In this document: piece by piece, positions 24,097-36,624 of the stretch
Position numbering within the stretch: the stretch's first letter is position 1
How the letters are laid out: each line of letters begins with the position of its first letter
From: Agaricus subrufescens
Taxonomy: Eukaryota; Basidiomycota; Agaricomycetes; Agaricales; Agaricaceae
Direction: 5' to 3'
Length of the DNA: 64,000 nt
NCBI GenBank assembly: GCA_029945375.1
Contig: CM057068.1
Coordinates: forward strand, 1,567,492-1,631,491
Translations under genes and position numbers: made by a program
Notes under the pieces: generated by a model
Told to the model about the DNA's origin: nothing
Seen by the model: the letters and a program-made list of their open reading frames with translations, nothing else
The model's database searches: none

Positions 24097-27000
24097 TCAA
24101 GGAACTGACCCAGGAACTCTTAAATTCCGATTATCCCAATCGAGCTCCTGTTTCAACACGCCAATCAATAAGAATTCTTGCGTGAAGATAGGGATATTCT
24201 GCGAGGCTAGCGGTCGCCATATTGATATGTCTTCCGGACATGATATAACATATCGATTAATGGACCCTTTAAGCGAGCGAACGGTTGGAGAATGTTGATG
24301 CAACTGTGAACATGAAACAGATATCAGAGGCGACAAACTCCTGAACGAGGTCTGCAGGTAAGCTAACCCACCTGTCCACCATGTGTAGCAACAACACTCT
24401 TGAGAAGTTTGAAATCTACCTTGGTCTTGGGCGTAACGTAGAATATCTTGCCAATTAGAAGTGTCCCCCGGAGTTGTTTGGCTCTTTGAAGGGCTTCATC
24501 TAGTTTCATGTCATATTTGGCTTCAGCATTTACATCATGTAGCGGAAATTTGGCCTCGGCTGTAATAAAATATTAACGAAAGTCCTCGAGCTCAAGAACA
24601 GGAGTCAACCTACGAAGAAGTCGCTTCGCGGCAGCGGAATCCGTGGCCCATGAAGCCTCAAGTATATAAGGGGCAGCTGCCAAGGCACACAGGAATTTCT
24701 CGGTCCTTACGAGGTGGGGAGCGAGAAGATGAGTGCACTGAGTGGGTCTGGTCGTCATTGCGACTCCCAACTTCTCAAGGGTCTGATTATCGGAATATTT
24801 AATGTATAGTGAGAGTGTAGATGAGAGCAACGCACCTTGCATATGCTATCGGGTAAAGCTACCTGAGTTGTCATAAGATAAATCTTATCAGACCTAAACT
24901 GAGCATTAGCGGTGGATCTCGAACACGACTCCCCAAGAAATACACACGCCACTATTTGATCAGATCCTCCTGAGGGTCTCGCTCTGGCCTTCCCTTTCTT
25001 CACTGACGAAATCTTGACAGCCTCATCCCCACTTTCCTCTCCTTTACGCAGCTTTCCATCCGATTTTCTGCCCCCATTTCCGCCGTTTTCCATCCTCTTA
25101 TCAATATCGATTTGATTCGATTCTCTCTTCTTCGAGTTAGTTGCAACTGCAACATCTTCGTCTTGTTCCATACTATTTATTCTTATACTCCTCATTCCTC
25201 CACCCGATTTTCTAGCCTTCCTTAACTCTGCCTCGAACTTTGTCGCATCTGGCATCATGACTTTCAACTTTTCTTCGGCTCGCGCTGCTGCACCCCTCTT
25301 CGCAGGTAGAGGTTCGGGAGTGTCAGTCACGGGTGTATGTGTTCCGGTCGTATCTGGCGATGATGAGGTGCGACGCGACGGTCCTGACTTTGATTTCGGT
25401 TTTGATGCAGTTGTAGAAACTCTCCTAGGTACTGGTTTGCCCCGCGAAGCCGATGTTTTGGCAGCCTTATTGGTTGCTTTTTCCTCAGCCTCAACATGAA
25501 TGCTAGCTGTTTTATTAAGCTGGTGTAGCGAAGTTCGTTTCGATTTTGGCTTCCTCTGTTCATCCAGTCCAGCACCCTGTTCAGTGTCGGAAGAAGCTGG
25601 GTTATCCTCGTCTTCAATGACAGCCAGAATTCTGTTAGGTTTGGAAGAAAACAGTTTCGCAGGTGACTTCTTAATGACGACCTCGGCGAGATTTTGCTTT
25701 GAACTTCGTTTCCTTATACTCGTCGGAGCTGCCTTCTTTGTCGTGTGACCACCTTGATTCGCGTCCTCCTCTGTTTCACTCTCCACACGCCTACTTTCTT
25801 CATCCTCCGACACAACCCTTGATCGGGTCTCTTTCCTCTTCAAATTGGTCTCCTCCTTCGGCTTGTTTCCCCCCTTTTTGCCCCCCATTGGCATTGGAGT
25901 GACCAAAGGTGTTGGTTCGTCCTCAACAATATCTTCTACTTCGTCTTCACTATCAGAATAAAGCTCTCGTGCCTTGGCTTTGGCACTTTTAGCTTTCACT
26001 CTTGTCCTTGCATCGCCACGAGTCAGCTTCAGCAGACTCGTTTTTGGGGGTGGTAGGATGTCCGACTTGGATTTCCGAGATGACTTGACCTGTTTTTCGT
26101 CAATGTTCTCCTTCTCATCACCCTTCTCGTCTTCGGAGTTGGTCTGTTTGTTGACACTCTCATGGTCAGTTGTATCCTCACTAGGGATCCTGCTATTCAT
26201 AGCACGACGAGTAAGCTTCGGCGCAGATCGATTCTTCGTCTTCTCCTTCTCCTTCTCCTTTTCTCTCTCCAGTTCCAGACTCGCCTCGTCGGTAAGTCTC
26301 CGGATAAGCCTTTTCTTTGAAGGCGGTTGAGAAACAGCGGACGATGTTGTAGATGTCGTCTCAGCCGTGGATTCAGTACTTGGTGATCCGGTTGTTGTTT
26401 CGGTACTTTGGCGATAGCTTTCGTCATCCACGTTTAATCTCTTTTGGGGTGATGATTTCTTCGGCAAATCATGAATCCGATCCTCAACTTCTATAACAGC
26501 CCTCTTTTTCAACCGTCTCCGTACCTCTGGCGTGCGATCCATCGTCGAGTTTGAACTATCAGAAAGGGCAAGACCCGTGTCGAGTTCGGGCACCTCCTTC
26601 GTCTTCTTCGAGCCTGCACTCATGCTCGGTCTGGATTTCGCTTTGGGCGTAGAAGCATGCTTTAGCGGGGTGGCAAACGGAATTTGTTCTTCATCAACAT
26701 CCATACGGTCGTTTTCGGATACTAGAACTCGAGAATGAGATATTCCATCATCACGATCAGATTCGCTCGCATCGTCATTGTCCCGTGTTTTACCCTCCTT
26801 GCCCAATTCGGTGACCTTCCTCCTCTTTATTGGCGAAGACGATTTTGTCGGCGTAACTTTCGTTATATTACGTTTTCTCGCTGGTGTACCGACAGCATCG
26901 GCTGTCCATTTCATAGGAAGTCGTTTAGTAGGTGAAACAGAATCCGAGACAACACCTTTGGAAGGGGACGAGGAAGTCAACCTTCCGTACGATTTGAATT

Positions 27001-28944
27001 TCGTCGGAGACTCCCTGAAAGGCGTTTCGGGTCCATCATCTTGCTCTACTTGTGGTGGTGGAACCGAAAATTCGCGTAGGTCATCAGGATCCGGCATACT
27101 GAGGATGTCGAGATCATCGTGACCGTCGTCCGATATTCCATCTTCTAGGTCTTTTTGGAGATTATCAACCTTCATGGCATTTTCATCCTCACTCTCACTA
27201 TCTCCCTCTTTTCCCTCCTCTTCATCATATAGTTCCACTCCTCGTATACCAACACCACGTTCTCCCAGTAACTTACTGAAATCGATGCCGGGAGGGAAGA
27301 CAATATATTTTTCAGTAGCCATTGTAAGGTGTCGCCATTGAATATAACAATCCTCTAGCCATGTATGATTGACGACTGGGATGGACCATGCGCGAGCTTT
27401 GTCTGCTTTGGTACCTTGAATACTAAGAAAAATACGTAAGTTGTACTGTAACGGAACTGAGGACGACTTACTAAGCAGCAATAAGGACAGTGTTTTTACC
27501 AGTCATACTCGGCGTGAATTTCGCTCCCATAGATGAAATTAGTTTCTTGATGTACTCGCGGGCCTCCCCTGTATAGTTTGTAACTGTAATTTCCTGGTTT
27601 GTGGATCAAACAAAATCCTTAAGAAACAAAGAAGAGGGACTACGCACGTGCATTGCGAAATTATCAATCGGTTTTCGAGGGACTGGGTAATGGAGGAGTT
27701 GGTCAACGGGACGGGGCATCTGCCCGGATGACTCGACGTGATATAGCCATGCCATAGTGCCGATCGTTTTATGTAGTCGGAAAGCCTAATAATGAGCGTG
27801 AGTAATCCTAAGAGAAGTAGAGCACTTGCTACATACCTTGCCATATGATCTTCCACTCCGCCACCTCGTTATGAGGATATCGCATTCACCAACCGCTCTC
27901 GCCTCCTTCTTATCTCTTATCCTCTCTCTAGCTTCAGTCCCAAGGTTCTCATCATCATCACTCGGATACCTTAAAACTATTCCCCCAGCTCTCCTGATTC
28001 CTATTTCGACAGCTTCCCTTCGTGATCCGTATAAACTCAAGGTCCAACTCAACAAGATTCTTTTTCCGTCCCAAACATTCTTCTTCAGCTGCATTAGGTC
28101 AACGTCTTTCGGTAGAGGTATCTTCGAGTCAAAAGACGGTGTGAAGGTGTTCATTGTGTTCAGCAAAGCTTTCTTTGCCTTATCCTCGCCGTTCGATACG
28201 CCAGGAGCCCCGTTGTCTTTGTTGACCCCAATATCTTTCAGTAAAGGAGGGTTTGGCCAAAGATACGGCTCAACCGACAAATTCTTCAGCCCTAGACGAA
28301 CTGAGTCATCGAACCAATGAGGTAAAAGAATCTTGATTCCGGCGGAGTCGCGATGAGCCAACGCGGTCGCATATTTCGCAGAATCTGTTGAGATGGCAAA
28401 AAGATGGGTGACGTCGCTGGTGAGGGCCACACGCCATTGGCCACCGAGGGCTGTGATTCCAGCAGAGAGGACCTCAAGGTCGTGTATTGGGAGTTGCTAA
28501 GCCATATCATAAAAAACAATGACATGATCTTGAGATACAGTGCCTACCTCCGTTGCACATGCTATGATACCCGAGAAAATCATTCCCGGCTCCACGGAAT
28601 AATATTGCGGCCTTGGATTGACGTTGAGGGTGATTCTCTGCCGAGGAAAAGACATACCCTTGAAGCTTTCCGAGAACCAGACAGCGATCTACCCATTGAT
28701 CCTGGACAATAATTGCGGTTATTGTTTGATGTTACAAAGTGAGACGTACTGATACGACGAACACGCCTTGGTCGAGACTTTCTGACCCTTGAAAGTGGGC
28801 CGAGTTTGTGATGATATGCGTGGCATTGTCGATAGAATCTGCCTTGATCGCGCCATTTTTGCTTAAAGCATATTCGAGTTGTTCTTGCCTGTTTGGAGGT
28901 AGTGAATTTGCGAGAAAGTACTTTGTGTCGTGGAAGAGACTCAT
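24097..28944 (-). CDS. RTT107: Multi-BRCT genome-stability protein, Rtt107/Brc1-like
   Basis: About ten exons read from the ATG at 28944 (exon 1 28944-28750) to the stop at 24097-24099, roughly 1450 aa. The N-terminal half holds four BRCT-type repeats. The first is FLANSLPPNRQ to THIITNSAHF ending WVDRCLVLGKLQ; the second contains VTHLFAISTDSAKY and LLPHWFDD. The third and fourth span KRILLSWTLSLYGSRREA to KNTVLIAA and WSIPVVNHTWLEDCY. A long basic/acidic, Ser-rich disordered middle follows (about 24900-27250). A C-terminal BRCT pair has MTTQVALPDSICK, THLLAPHLVRTEKFL and ISCPEDISIWRPL. Rtt107 (budding yeast) and Brc1 (fission yeast) bind phospho-H2A through the last pair and act at stalled forks; the layout here matches them. 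The 3' exon has been partly copied to 22834-22861. Confidence 0.85.
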
Positions 28945-29061
28945 TAAGCCGCGAATCTCACGTCAACGCGACGCTTCACGCTCCGTCACAGGTCACACCC
29001 CGTGATTATGACAAAACATCTTTTTCTATAAATAGAGAAATCATACACTACAAGCTTATTT

Positions 29062-30902
29062 CTATTGACCGTTATGCGCAAGAAGGTTGATAGTTCCGGA
29101 CGCTGTTCCGCTGCATAAGAATATATTACACAAAGTGGTGAGTAACAGTGGAACTTACTGATACCAGCCAACATATCATGTAAGCTGACGTTCTGAAGGA
29201 GGTTCGCCATGCTGCTTGGGCTCATGTTACCATGAAGTCCAATCAAGTAAGCGATAAGGCCAGCGACATGAGGTGTAGCCTAATTGACACCACGATATCA
29301 ACAAACTACAGATTCTTGAAGCGGCAGAGAACTGCATACCATAGAAGTGCCTGTGTCCAGCTTGCTCGCAGTTGGGCTACCGATCCAGGCGCTCATAATA
29401 TTTGAACCCGGAGCAAAGATATCTACACCGGGTCCGAAATTGGAAAAATAGTCACGGGAGTCAAGAATGTTCATCGAGCCAACTGTGATGGCACTAGGCT
29501 CGCGTGCAGGAGAATCGTATCTTGCGTCACTGCCTTCGTTACCAGCAGCCACAGTGACGTGCACGCCGGCACTAGTCAGCTAAAAATAAATTGTCAGATT
29601 ATCTTCCCTTGTGCAGAAATAGATTGACATACAGCAACTACAACGTTGTCAAGCGCAGTTGAGCCTACACCAGCCATGGACATTGAGACTACAGCTGGTC
29701 TCCCTGACGACTGGAATTGTTTTATAATCCAGTTGGCTCCCGACATACTGTGCAAGAAGTAAGCCCTAAGCAATTATACCGCCAAGGAACAAGGACTTAC
29801 ATGTCGGACGTAGCTCCACCCCTGTAATTAGCGTCAATACGTGAAACGTGCATTGGCTATGCTCACACTCACCCAGCATCACTAAGCACTTTAACAGCTA
29901 TAAGGTTAGCCGCTTTCGCAACACCAAACTGGCTGCCACCAGCGATTCCACTACATTGCACTTTAAGAAAGTCTCAATTACCATAAAACATAATCATTCT
30001 TACGCGCAGTGTGTTCCGTGACCATAGCCATCAGCGTCGCTAAGGCGAAGCACAATCAAAACCATCGCCTCACAAGAGGACATCCATACTCACGCATAAC
30101 CACCAAAAGTAGCACCCCATCGTGCGCGGCCCCCAAACTGAGTCTAAAAATCCCAGTGAAACCGGCGGAACATTCCACTGATATCGAACTGACTTACATG
30201 GGCGGTATAAATACCTGCGTGAGAGAAAAATAATTCAGTACTGTGAGTCTTCGAGGCGGAGGAAGTAGCTCATTTCCCACCTGTGTCTAAACATAGGAAA
30301 AGTTCCTGTCAGTAACGTGTTTGATCCGTCGAACATACTGAGACCTACCAAGGATATAGATATCGACACCCGCGCCTGCACTCTCGTCGTAATCATAAGT
30401 AAAAGTAAGGGCGCTAGCGAACACAATAAGTGAGTTGTAATCGAGATCTCCGCAAATGCATGTATACCTACCTCGTATTTTGATTGGCAAATTTCGTCAT
30501 TGCACTCAGTCTAGCAATACCCCAGGGAGCATTAGTTCTGAGTTAGAATGTCAGTAACATCCCCAACGTCCAGTAAATACAAACATCTCACTGAGTGGTA
30601 GCAGTGTGTACGATACCGTCCTCTGATATGAGTTCGACATCGGGGTTGGCACGAAGGACATTCAATGTGTCATCATCGAAATGACCAGCAAAGCCATTGA
30701 TGACATCCCATTCATGAGTAACGTTCCCAGCCTTCTTCATTTGTTGAACCAAACGAGTCTTATCGAAACCAGGTTTCAACTGGATGACATGCCTGCCACT
30801 GGTCTCGCCGGCATATGTTTCGATAGTGTGAAGCGTAGTAGGCACCGCAAACGTCGAGTGCAAGACAGTTAGGACAGCAAGAGTTAGAGAGATCCACTGC
30901 AT
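29062..30902 (-). CDS. Secreted subtilisin-like serine protease (S8A, proteinase K type)
   Basis: Multi-exon gene from the ATG at 30902 to the stop at 29062-29064. It has a signal peptide (MQWISLTLAVLTVLHSTFA) and an I9 inhibitor propeptide with the RHVIQLKPG and INGFAGHFDDDTL strands ending near VELISEDG. The catalytic domain begins NAPWGIARLS. All three catalytic residues are in place after splicing: Asp in DIYILDTG, where an intron interrupts the motif, His in GYGHGTHCA, and Ser in GTSMATPHVAG, also split by an intron. The oxyanion Asn lies in AAGNEGSD. The protein ends in the usual TINLLAHNGQ-like tail. It is predicted to be exported and self-processed, acting in extracellular protein breakdown. 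Its stop is only 117 bp before the start of the Rtt107-like gene on the same strand. Confidence 0.88.
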
Positions 30903-33811
30903 CTTGGACTCGAAATGGGCTGTTGAATCGCAATCCTTCGACTTCCACCGTGACGCTTTTTAAGCCAGCCAGTTAAGCCAGCGGACAATCTGAACATATG
31001 GACACAAACAACATATGACATGACCCTGATTTCAGTTCCATGCTGCTTCATTAGGTAGAGATACCAGAACACGAGGCGCATCCCTCCACAAAACAGTATG
31101 CGACGTGGCAAGAATTTTCCATATGAAATGCCAGGTACTCGTTTTGGAGTCGGCGCAGCTTTGAGAACGGCTTCAACTTCGGAATTAATCAACAGGGTTG
31201 GCTACGTAACGGAGAAGTCGGCGTGATCCCCCGAAACTGAGCAAGGTTCTGAAGTTTACAGATCCCCTTTGGCAAAGATAAGACCCGGCTAAGCGCAGAT
31301 GGTGCTAAGATGGAGATACATCAAAGGAAACCTCAGATGATGTCAAGTGTACTCAGTGCCTAACCAATAGTTTCGCTTATTTATCTCACACCAGTCGATC
31401 TTCGCCGCAGAGGGCGACCAGAATCGTCAAACAATTATACTCTAAATACGTGTTCCAGACTTAACCTTTCGAAACTATTTATAGTTCTTCATCATGACGT
31501 TAAATGGAACGGGGGGATATGGATATATTCGGGCACCTGCTAGGTACAGCCAAGTGATACCAACTGAAATAGAGTAGCCATACCATAACAGTAACATTCT
31601 AGCTGCGGATTAGCGACTGTGCATATGGCACAAATGTCACTTATTCTTAGTAGATTGAGCGAGACGGAGATTCATCTCTCTATGACGATAAGATTCGCGA
31701 AGACAACACTATTCCTCTTCCCAATACTATGAACACAACATTATCGCCAAGAAAACAAGAAACACTGGCGCACTACTATACCGTGCTGCTGAGCCATACT
31801 ATGTAGACTGCGAAGCTACCACCGTCCCCTTCACATAGAAACCAGACCATTTACAATCCTTTATCTGGACAGCCCGAAAATGGTCCGATATTTTGGTAGC
31901 ATCATCTATCAAGATTATCAGATATATACAGCCAAGCCAATAAAACAGAAAATAACAAATCCATCATTTGTCTCTCAAAAAAGCTGTGGCTGAAGCCGCC
32001 ACCAAAGTAACATGACTCCCAACTGCCGTATTCGTACTTGGCTCTACCGCTACCACATGCAACATTCCGCATCTAGCTGGTAAAAAAAGACAGCAGTGCG
32101 GCCGCATGACGTGCCATGTTCTTATTGTTCTGATTGTAATGTCATATATCATCTACATTAGTACAAAATGTGATGCCTTGTCAAAAAAACAAAAACGTTA
32201 TTCTTGAATTCCTTTGGCAGCGGCGCACCGCTGTTGATTTGTTTTCTTGGCTGAGATACCTCGCCCCGGTGCTTCTGAACGGACAATTTGAAGTTTTAAT
32301 TTAGGGATCGACATTGCAGGGACGAGTTTCGAAAAAAAAAATTTCGCCTCCTTGCGTCACCTGGCTTTCGGGATGATTTGAGGTATTGTCTTCCGTTCGG
32401 CATGAGGAGTGAAAGTGATCATGAGTAACCTCGTGATATGGAGTGCTGCTATTCATAGGTCTGTAAGGCCGTATTTGCATATATAAGGAACCATGTTAAG
32501 TCCGAGTCGGGCACATCGGCCGTGGAGTCGTTGGGGATGACGATCACAGCAGGCTTGTTGATTAGCGGAGAACACGAAGCGGCTGGATGTTTCTGAATGT
32601 GATATTAAAGCTAGAAGGCTATAAACTTTGTAGCAGTAATCTATACCCCACAAACTCCATAGAGAAATCGGCGAAGATGCTATAAACAACCTTATCGGGA
32701 CATGAGGACGCTTCCTGAGCTTCGATACACGACTATGGTGCATTGAAATTACGACATTACTCTTGAACATCCTCAACAGCGGTGCCACTGCAGTCACAGT
32801 CAACTCGGGCAACCATACACTTACGAGGATGTGGCAGGTACTGATGTGAGATGGTACAAGACAAGCCAAGTACAAGCTTACATATAGCCACACACGAGGT
32901 GCCAGACCTTATATCAGACCTGTCAATCATGAGATTGTGTAAGAATCATTATTCGTGCCTGAAGAAGTTGATGAATTGTCCACCTGCCCTAAAAGCCCCG
33001 ATATGTGCATCTATACACACGGGCATGCTCTACGACAAACTAGTCGTCTACCTTATAGATCACGACAATTAACGTCTCCGTCGTTGCAATGACAAAAATA
33101 TTACAACGCATTCTGACTCGTTGTTCATCGCTCGTTTGACATGTCTACGACCGTTCAATCCGCGGACAAAACACGTAGAATCCATCAGAACAGATTGATG
33201 ATAGAAAGTTTTAGTTCAGTTCACAGAACATCAAAAGGCCTTTGTAAAAAAAACAAGTTAGCGTTTGTGGCATCAACATGCATGCACCGTTGCTGCTTCA
33301 TCCATCAAAAAGCGTGTAGTGGCCTGGGCATAGCCCTTGATATCTTTGGGATACAACGATTTACTATGAGACACAAAATTAACTTCTACCGGTTGAACTT
33401 TCCAGCCTTCAAAATTCCAACTCCGGTCAAGACGTAAGCGCATCCCCGATGACGTGTGTGGGAATTCAGAAAGGTCCATGCGAAAGCAACACTGTCAGCC
33501 CTGAAAGGATCCCCCCAGTTAGGAGGACCAAATGCCAGCGTCTCCTTGTTCCAAAAATAGTACTACTTCCATAATCAGAGTGTTGTTTGTGGGCGGTTCG
33601 GCCCAAACGCGGAGGAACCATCTTTGATGCGAGGGGCTCTGGCAGCCTCGACTGCCTTTGTACTGAGTTTAGCCTTTAGTTTGAAGATGGACGAAGTGAG
33701 TGGAGTGTATAAGAGGCTGCAGTCTTTTCAGCCCTTTTCACCAGCTCAATTCAATTCCTCGGTCATTTAATACTCTCCAACTCCACTTATAACCCTTTTT
33801 GAGCATTTACA
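30903..33811. promoter_or_regulatory. Long intergenic region with TATA box of the small peptide gene
   Basis: About 2.9 kb. The longest frame (32453-32893, minus) shows no family features. A TATAAG at about 33708-33713 sits roughly 100 bp before the peptide ATG at 33812, followed by a pyrimidine-rich stretch typical of strong fungal promoters. No repeat recognised. Confidence 0.4.
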
Positions 33812-34046
33812 ATGCAATTCCGTGCTACCTTTCTTTTCGCTATCGCAACATGTGAGCTTTCAATCACCCTCACTTACACCAGACGAAATTTGCTAACGCC
33901 GTTTTTTTCTTGTAGTCTCCATCATCGCTGCTGCTTCACCCATCCCCGTCGACACTGTCGACACTGTTACATCTACGGAAGCAACAACAGTTGAGAATGC
34001 CTCACCCGTTGTCTCCGAAAGAGGATGTATTTGGTGGTGCTTCTGA
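33812..34046 (+). CDS. Small secreted peptide precursor ending in a Cys-Ile-Trp-Trp-Cys motif
   Basis: Two exons, 33812-33851 and 33916-34046, joined by a 64-bp GT-AG intron with a strong T-rich acceptor; product 56 aa. It starts MQFRATFLFAIATFSIIAAA, a clean signal peptide, followed by SPIPVDTVDTV, a Thr/Glu/Ser-rich spacer without Cys, Lys or Trp, and the C-terminus VVSERGCIWWCF. The only two cysteines of the precursor bracket Ile-Trp-Trp, which invites a small disulfide ring. The single Arg of the spacer sits just before it, at a possible processing point. The layout (leader, acidic spacer, short hydrophobic C-terminal core) is that of a secreted peptide precursor. It is not a mating pheromone by sequence, since no CaaX box ends it. 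I do not recognise a described family; function unknown. Confidence 0.7.
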
Positions 34047-35107
34047 TTTCTTCGAGCACACCTTTGCATGCTCTCTGAAAGGCCTTTCGGTGGCTGAACG
34101 TAATTTCGCTCAGCCTTCGAGTCCGTTTTTGCGGCAAAAAAACGAATCTCCGATATTTTTATTGTCATGATCATCGCTGTCTTCAGACACACATTCACTC
34201 TCCTGAAATGACTCACACTCCCTTCGAACTGTATTTCTTCTTCCTTGACTCTCTCTCTCTGCTGGACGGTCTTGGCTGTGCTTATTATTACCTGCTATGT
34301 TGTATCTTACCTGAGTTTTGTATTATTACTGCATTTTCGATATTCCCCGGTCTAGGAAAGATCCGTAGATAGTCCACGTTTTGGTTCTCTGTTTTTCGTC
34401 TTCTGTTGTCTCCGATACTATGTAGCTTAGATAGTGTCCTCTATAAAAATGGGTTTCTTGGTTGTCAAATGACGAGCGAATGTATAGAAAAATGACTGAA
34501 TGGATTCGGAAGGTGTAGTTCGTCATCGAGGAGTTGTTATATTATTAGAACATAAGGTTGCTCAGTCGAGAGACAACAAACCAGGGACGATTGTAAGCGT
34601 CGTGGAAGCTTTCAACATAGAAGACAGGATATCGTAAGATCTTGTCATTCTGGCTTTTTTGTATGGGTTACTAGGTGGATTGACGACGACTACCGTCTAT
34701 TTACACAGCTTCTTTTTTTGACGAAAAAGCGCTGAGACTTTGTTTCGCTCAGGGAGATCGTGTATCGGAATTTGTTTTCTTGTCGAACAACGTTGTAATG
34801 GAAGAAAGTGCCCCGGGTTAGATGGAGAGTTTTTACTTTGAAGAATGTACAACGGCGTTGGCAACGAACTTTAGATTGAAATTGGAAATGGGGCGATTAA
34901 ATGGGAGTACAATGCAGCTGTAGAAGCTCTAAACAAGGGGAGGGGATCGTAACGCAATACATGGCCTGTAGGTCATGCATCAGGAATAGCTGACCGGCGA
35001 ATGCAGAGTGTGCGACAGTTGAGTTGTTCTCATCCTCCCCGCTTGGAATAAGTGAGGGTGATGGTTTTCCGTAGTCGGTGTCACCGGGTGCAATCAGATG
35101 AGGGAAA
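34047..35107. other. Convergent intergenic region
   Basis: About 1 kb between the small peptide gene and ISD11, AT- and T-rich near the peptide stop. No gene or repeat recognised. Confidence 0.4.
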
Positions 35108-35457
35108 TCAAACGTCCCCCCGTTCAAGTGTTGCTTCGGGCTTCCTGGGAACCTCAACCGACAACTTCCATCCGCCGTACAACTGGTTGACGACAGCACT
35201 TCGACGGAGCACGGTGAGGTCCTTTACGGCGCTGTCGTACATATTGCGCAGCTTCTGTGGGTCTTGCTCGTCCTGTAGATGGCCGATGTGAGACTAAATG
35301 GTGAGCCGTGTGAGGGAGAAGTTACCTGCAAGGCCCGGAAAGTATCCTTGGTCTTGCGAACGAAGTAGTGGCGAAAGTTGTACGAGCTGAAGGATCTGGA
35401 GGTGCGGAGCATGGCGGCATAGAGATGGAGAATCGAGCCGCGCGAGGGCGCCGTCAT
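35108..35457 (-). CDS. ISD11: ISD11 / LYRM4, LYR-motif iron-sulfur assembly factor
   Basis: Two exons on the minus strand, 35457-35326 and 35272-35108, about 98 aa, the normal size. It reads MTAPSRGSILHLYAAMLRTS then FSSYNFRHYFVRKTKDTF; the LYR-type tripeptide here is LYA and the partner Phe is kept. The second exon gives DPQKLRNMYDSAVKDLTVLR followed by NQLYGGWKL. In eukaryotes ISD11 binds and stabilises the cysteine desulfurase Nfs1 in the mitochondrial matrix together with acyl carrier protein, and is essential. An in-frame ATG 15 bases upstream (35472) is an alternative start. Divergent from the small membrane-protein gene at 35591, with 133 bp between the two ATGs, a likely shared promoter. 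Confidence 0.85.
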
Positions 35458-35590
35458 CGCTGCTGCTGGCATGGCTGGTCTTTGGAGCTCCGTGCCCGCG
35501 ATGCTGACTGGCCCCGGAGGCCGCAGGACAACACGGCCAAACAACGTGCATCACCGGTTGCCGTCGTCGCGGGCCCTGACGCCAACGACC

Positions 35591-36122
35591 ATGACCCAGC
35601 TCCCGGCGGAGGACGAACAGCCGCTGCTCAGCGTCCACCGCGACAAAGACTCGCAAACAGACCGCGTCGTAGACGATGCCGGCGACAGCGCGGGCAACGA
35701 GGACACCGCCGTTGTCGACGAGCGATTCAACCCTCCCCCTCCGTCCCCCTGGAAGCGTCTGGCACTGCTCCTGTTCATCGGATTCCTCTTTTTCGTTGCG
35801 TTCAATATGCGCTCCTCGCTGTCTGGAAAAAAGCATAAGGTCGTCTATGCCTCTCGGTCCGTCGATAGCATCCCGCGACACCTCCTCCTTGCCTGATTTC
35901 TTTTTTCGCAGGTATTCAAAGGAACACAAGTTCAGACCCGCCGCGAGTCCCATTATCACAGAGACCCTGAAGGACGGCCGGACGCGGCTGCGGGGCGCCT
36001 ATCCGACGACGTCCGCCGCCACGCCGACGGCGACCGCGAGGAAGAGGAGAAGGTCGGCCCGGTCCGGACGGACGAGTGGGAAGGCCAAGCAGAAAAGAGG
36101 ACGGACACCTGCCCGCCACTGA
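35591..36122 (+). CDS. Small single-span membrane protein with basic C-terminus
   Basis: Two exons, 35591-35856 and 35912-36122, about 158 aa. The N-terminus is acidic and polar (MTQLPAEDEQPLLSVHRDKD). A single helix, LALLLFIGFLFFVAFNM, follows the motif FNPPPPSPWKR. After the intron the chain reads YSKEHKFRPAASPIITETLK and DGRTRLRGAYPTT, then a strongly basic Arg/Lys-rich tail. The topology looks type II, with a short cytosolic N-terminus. The post-helix segment looks conserved rather than random, and I believe related hypothetical proteins occur in Agaricomycetes, but no function is known to me. The head of the gene is unusually GC-rich, which creates long antisense frames that I do not regard as genes. 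Start could also be at the upstream in-frame ATG near 35471. Confidence 0.65.
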
Positions 36123-36624
36123 TTCGTGCGTCAGATTAGCCTTTATCTCCGTCCCACCCCCCTGATTGCGGGGTCCAGTCCTTCCTTCGTTTTGTTAGGC
36201 CTATTTTTCTGTAGCTATACTATCCTTAATACTATCCTGCCGTCCGTATACCCGCTCTATCCCATGTGGCTCTCACCGCGTTTGCATGTCAATCTCTTTC
36301 AGCCTTCTTAAAGCAGACGGTGAGCGACACAGCCACGCATTCTATTTTCTACTCGCCCCGTATGGTTGAACCCCACATGTGCGTTGTTCATTGACTCCCT
36401 CGAGGCAGTGTCCTACTCGCTTCTATAGATGCATTCACCCACCGGAACAGTAAACATGTACCTTACTGTATTTCCGCAGTACGGAGCAGAACAGCAGCTG
36501 GAAATGCAGGGTCGAACACGTGTTCACGCGTTCCAAACGTTCAACTTTGTAAATAGATCCGCTAGCGAGCGCTTCCTTCCCTTCCTTCTTCTCGCCATTC
36601 GCTCCTCCCATCCTCTCCTCCCCC
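36123..36624. other. Intergenic with pyrimidine-rich leader of the CHS7-like gene
   Basis: About 500 bp without a gene. The last 60 bases before the ATG at 36625 are almost pure C/T, a common fungal 5' leader composition. Confidence 0.4.

Noticed and set aside
32453..32893. Minus-strand frame of 146 codons
   Set aside because: No domain, signal or splice context; composition looks like intergenic sequence.
35294..35959. Long minus-strand frame opposite the small membrane protein
   Set aside because: Antisense shadow of GC-rich coding sequence; no family features, whereas the plus-strand exons are well supported.
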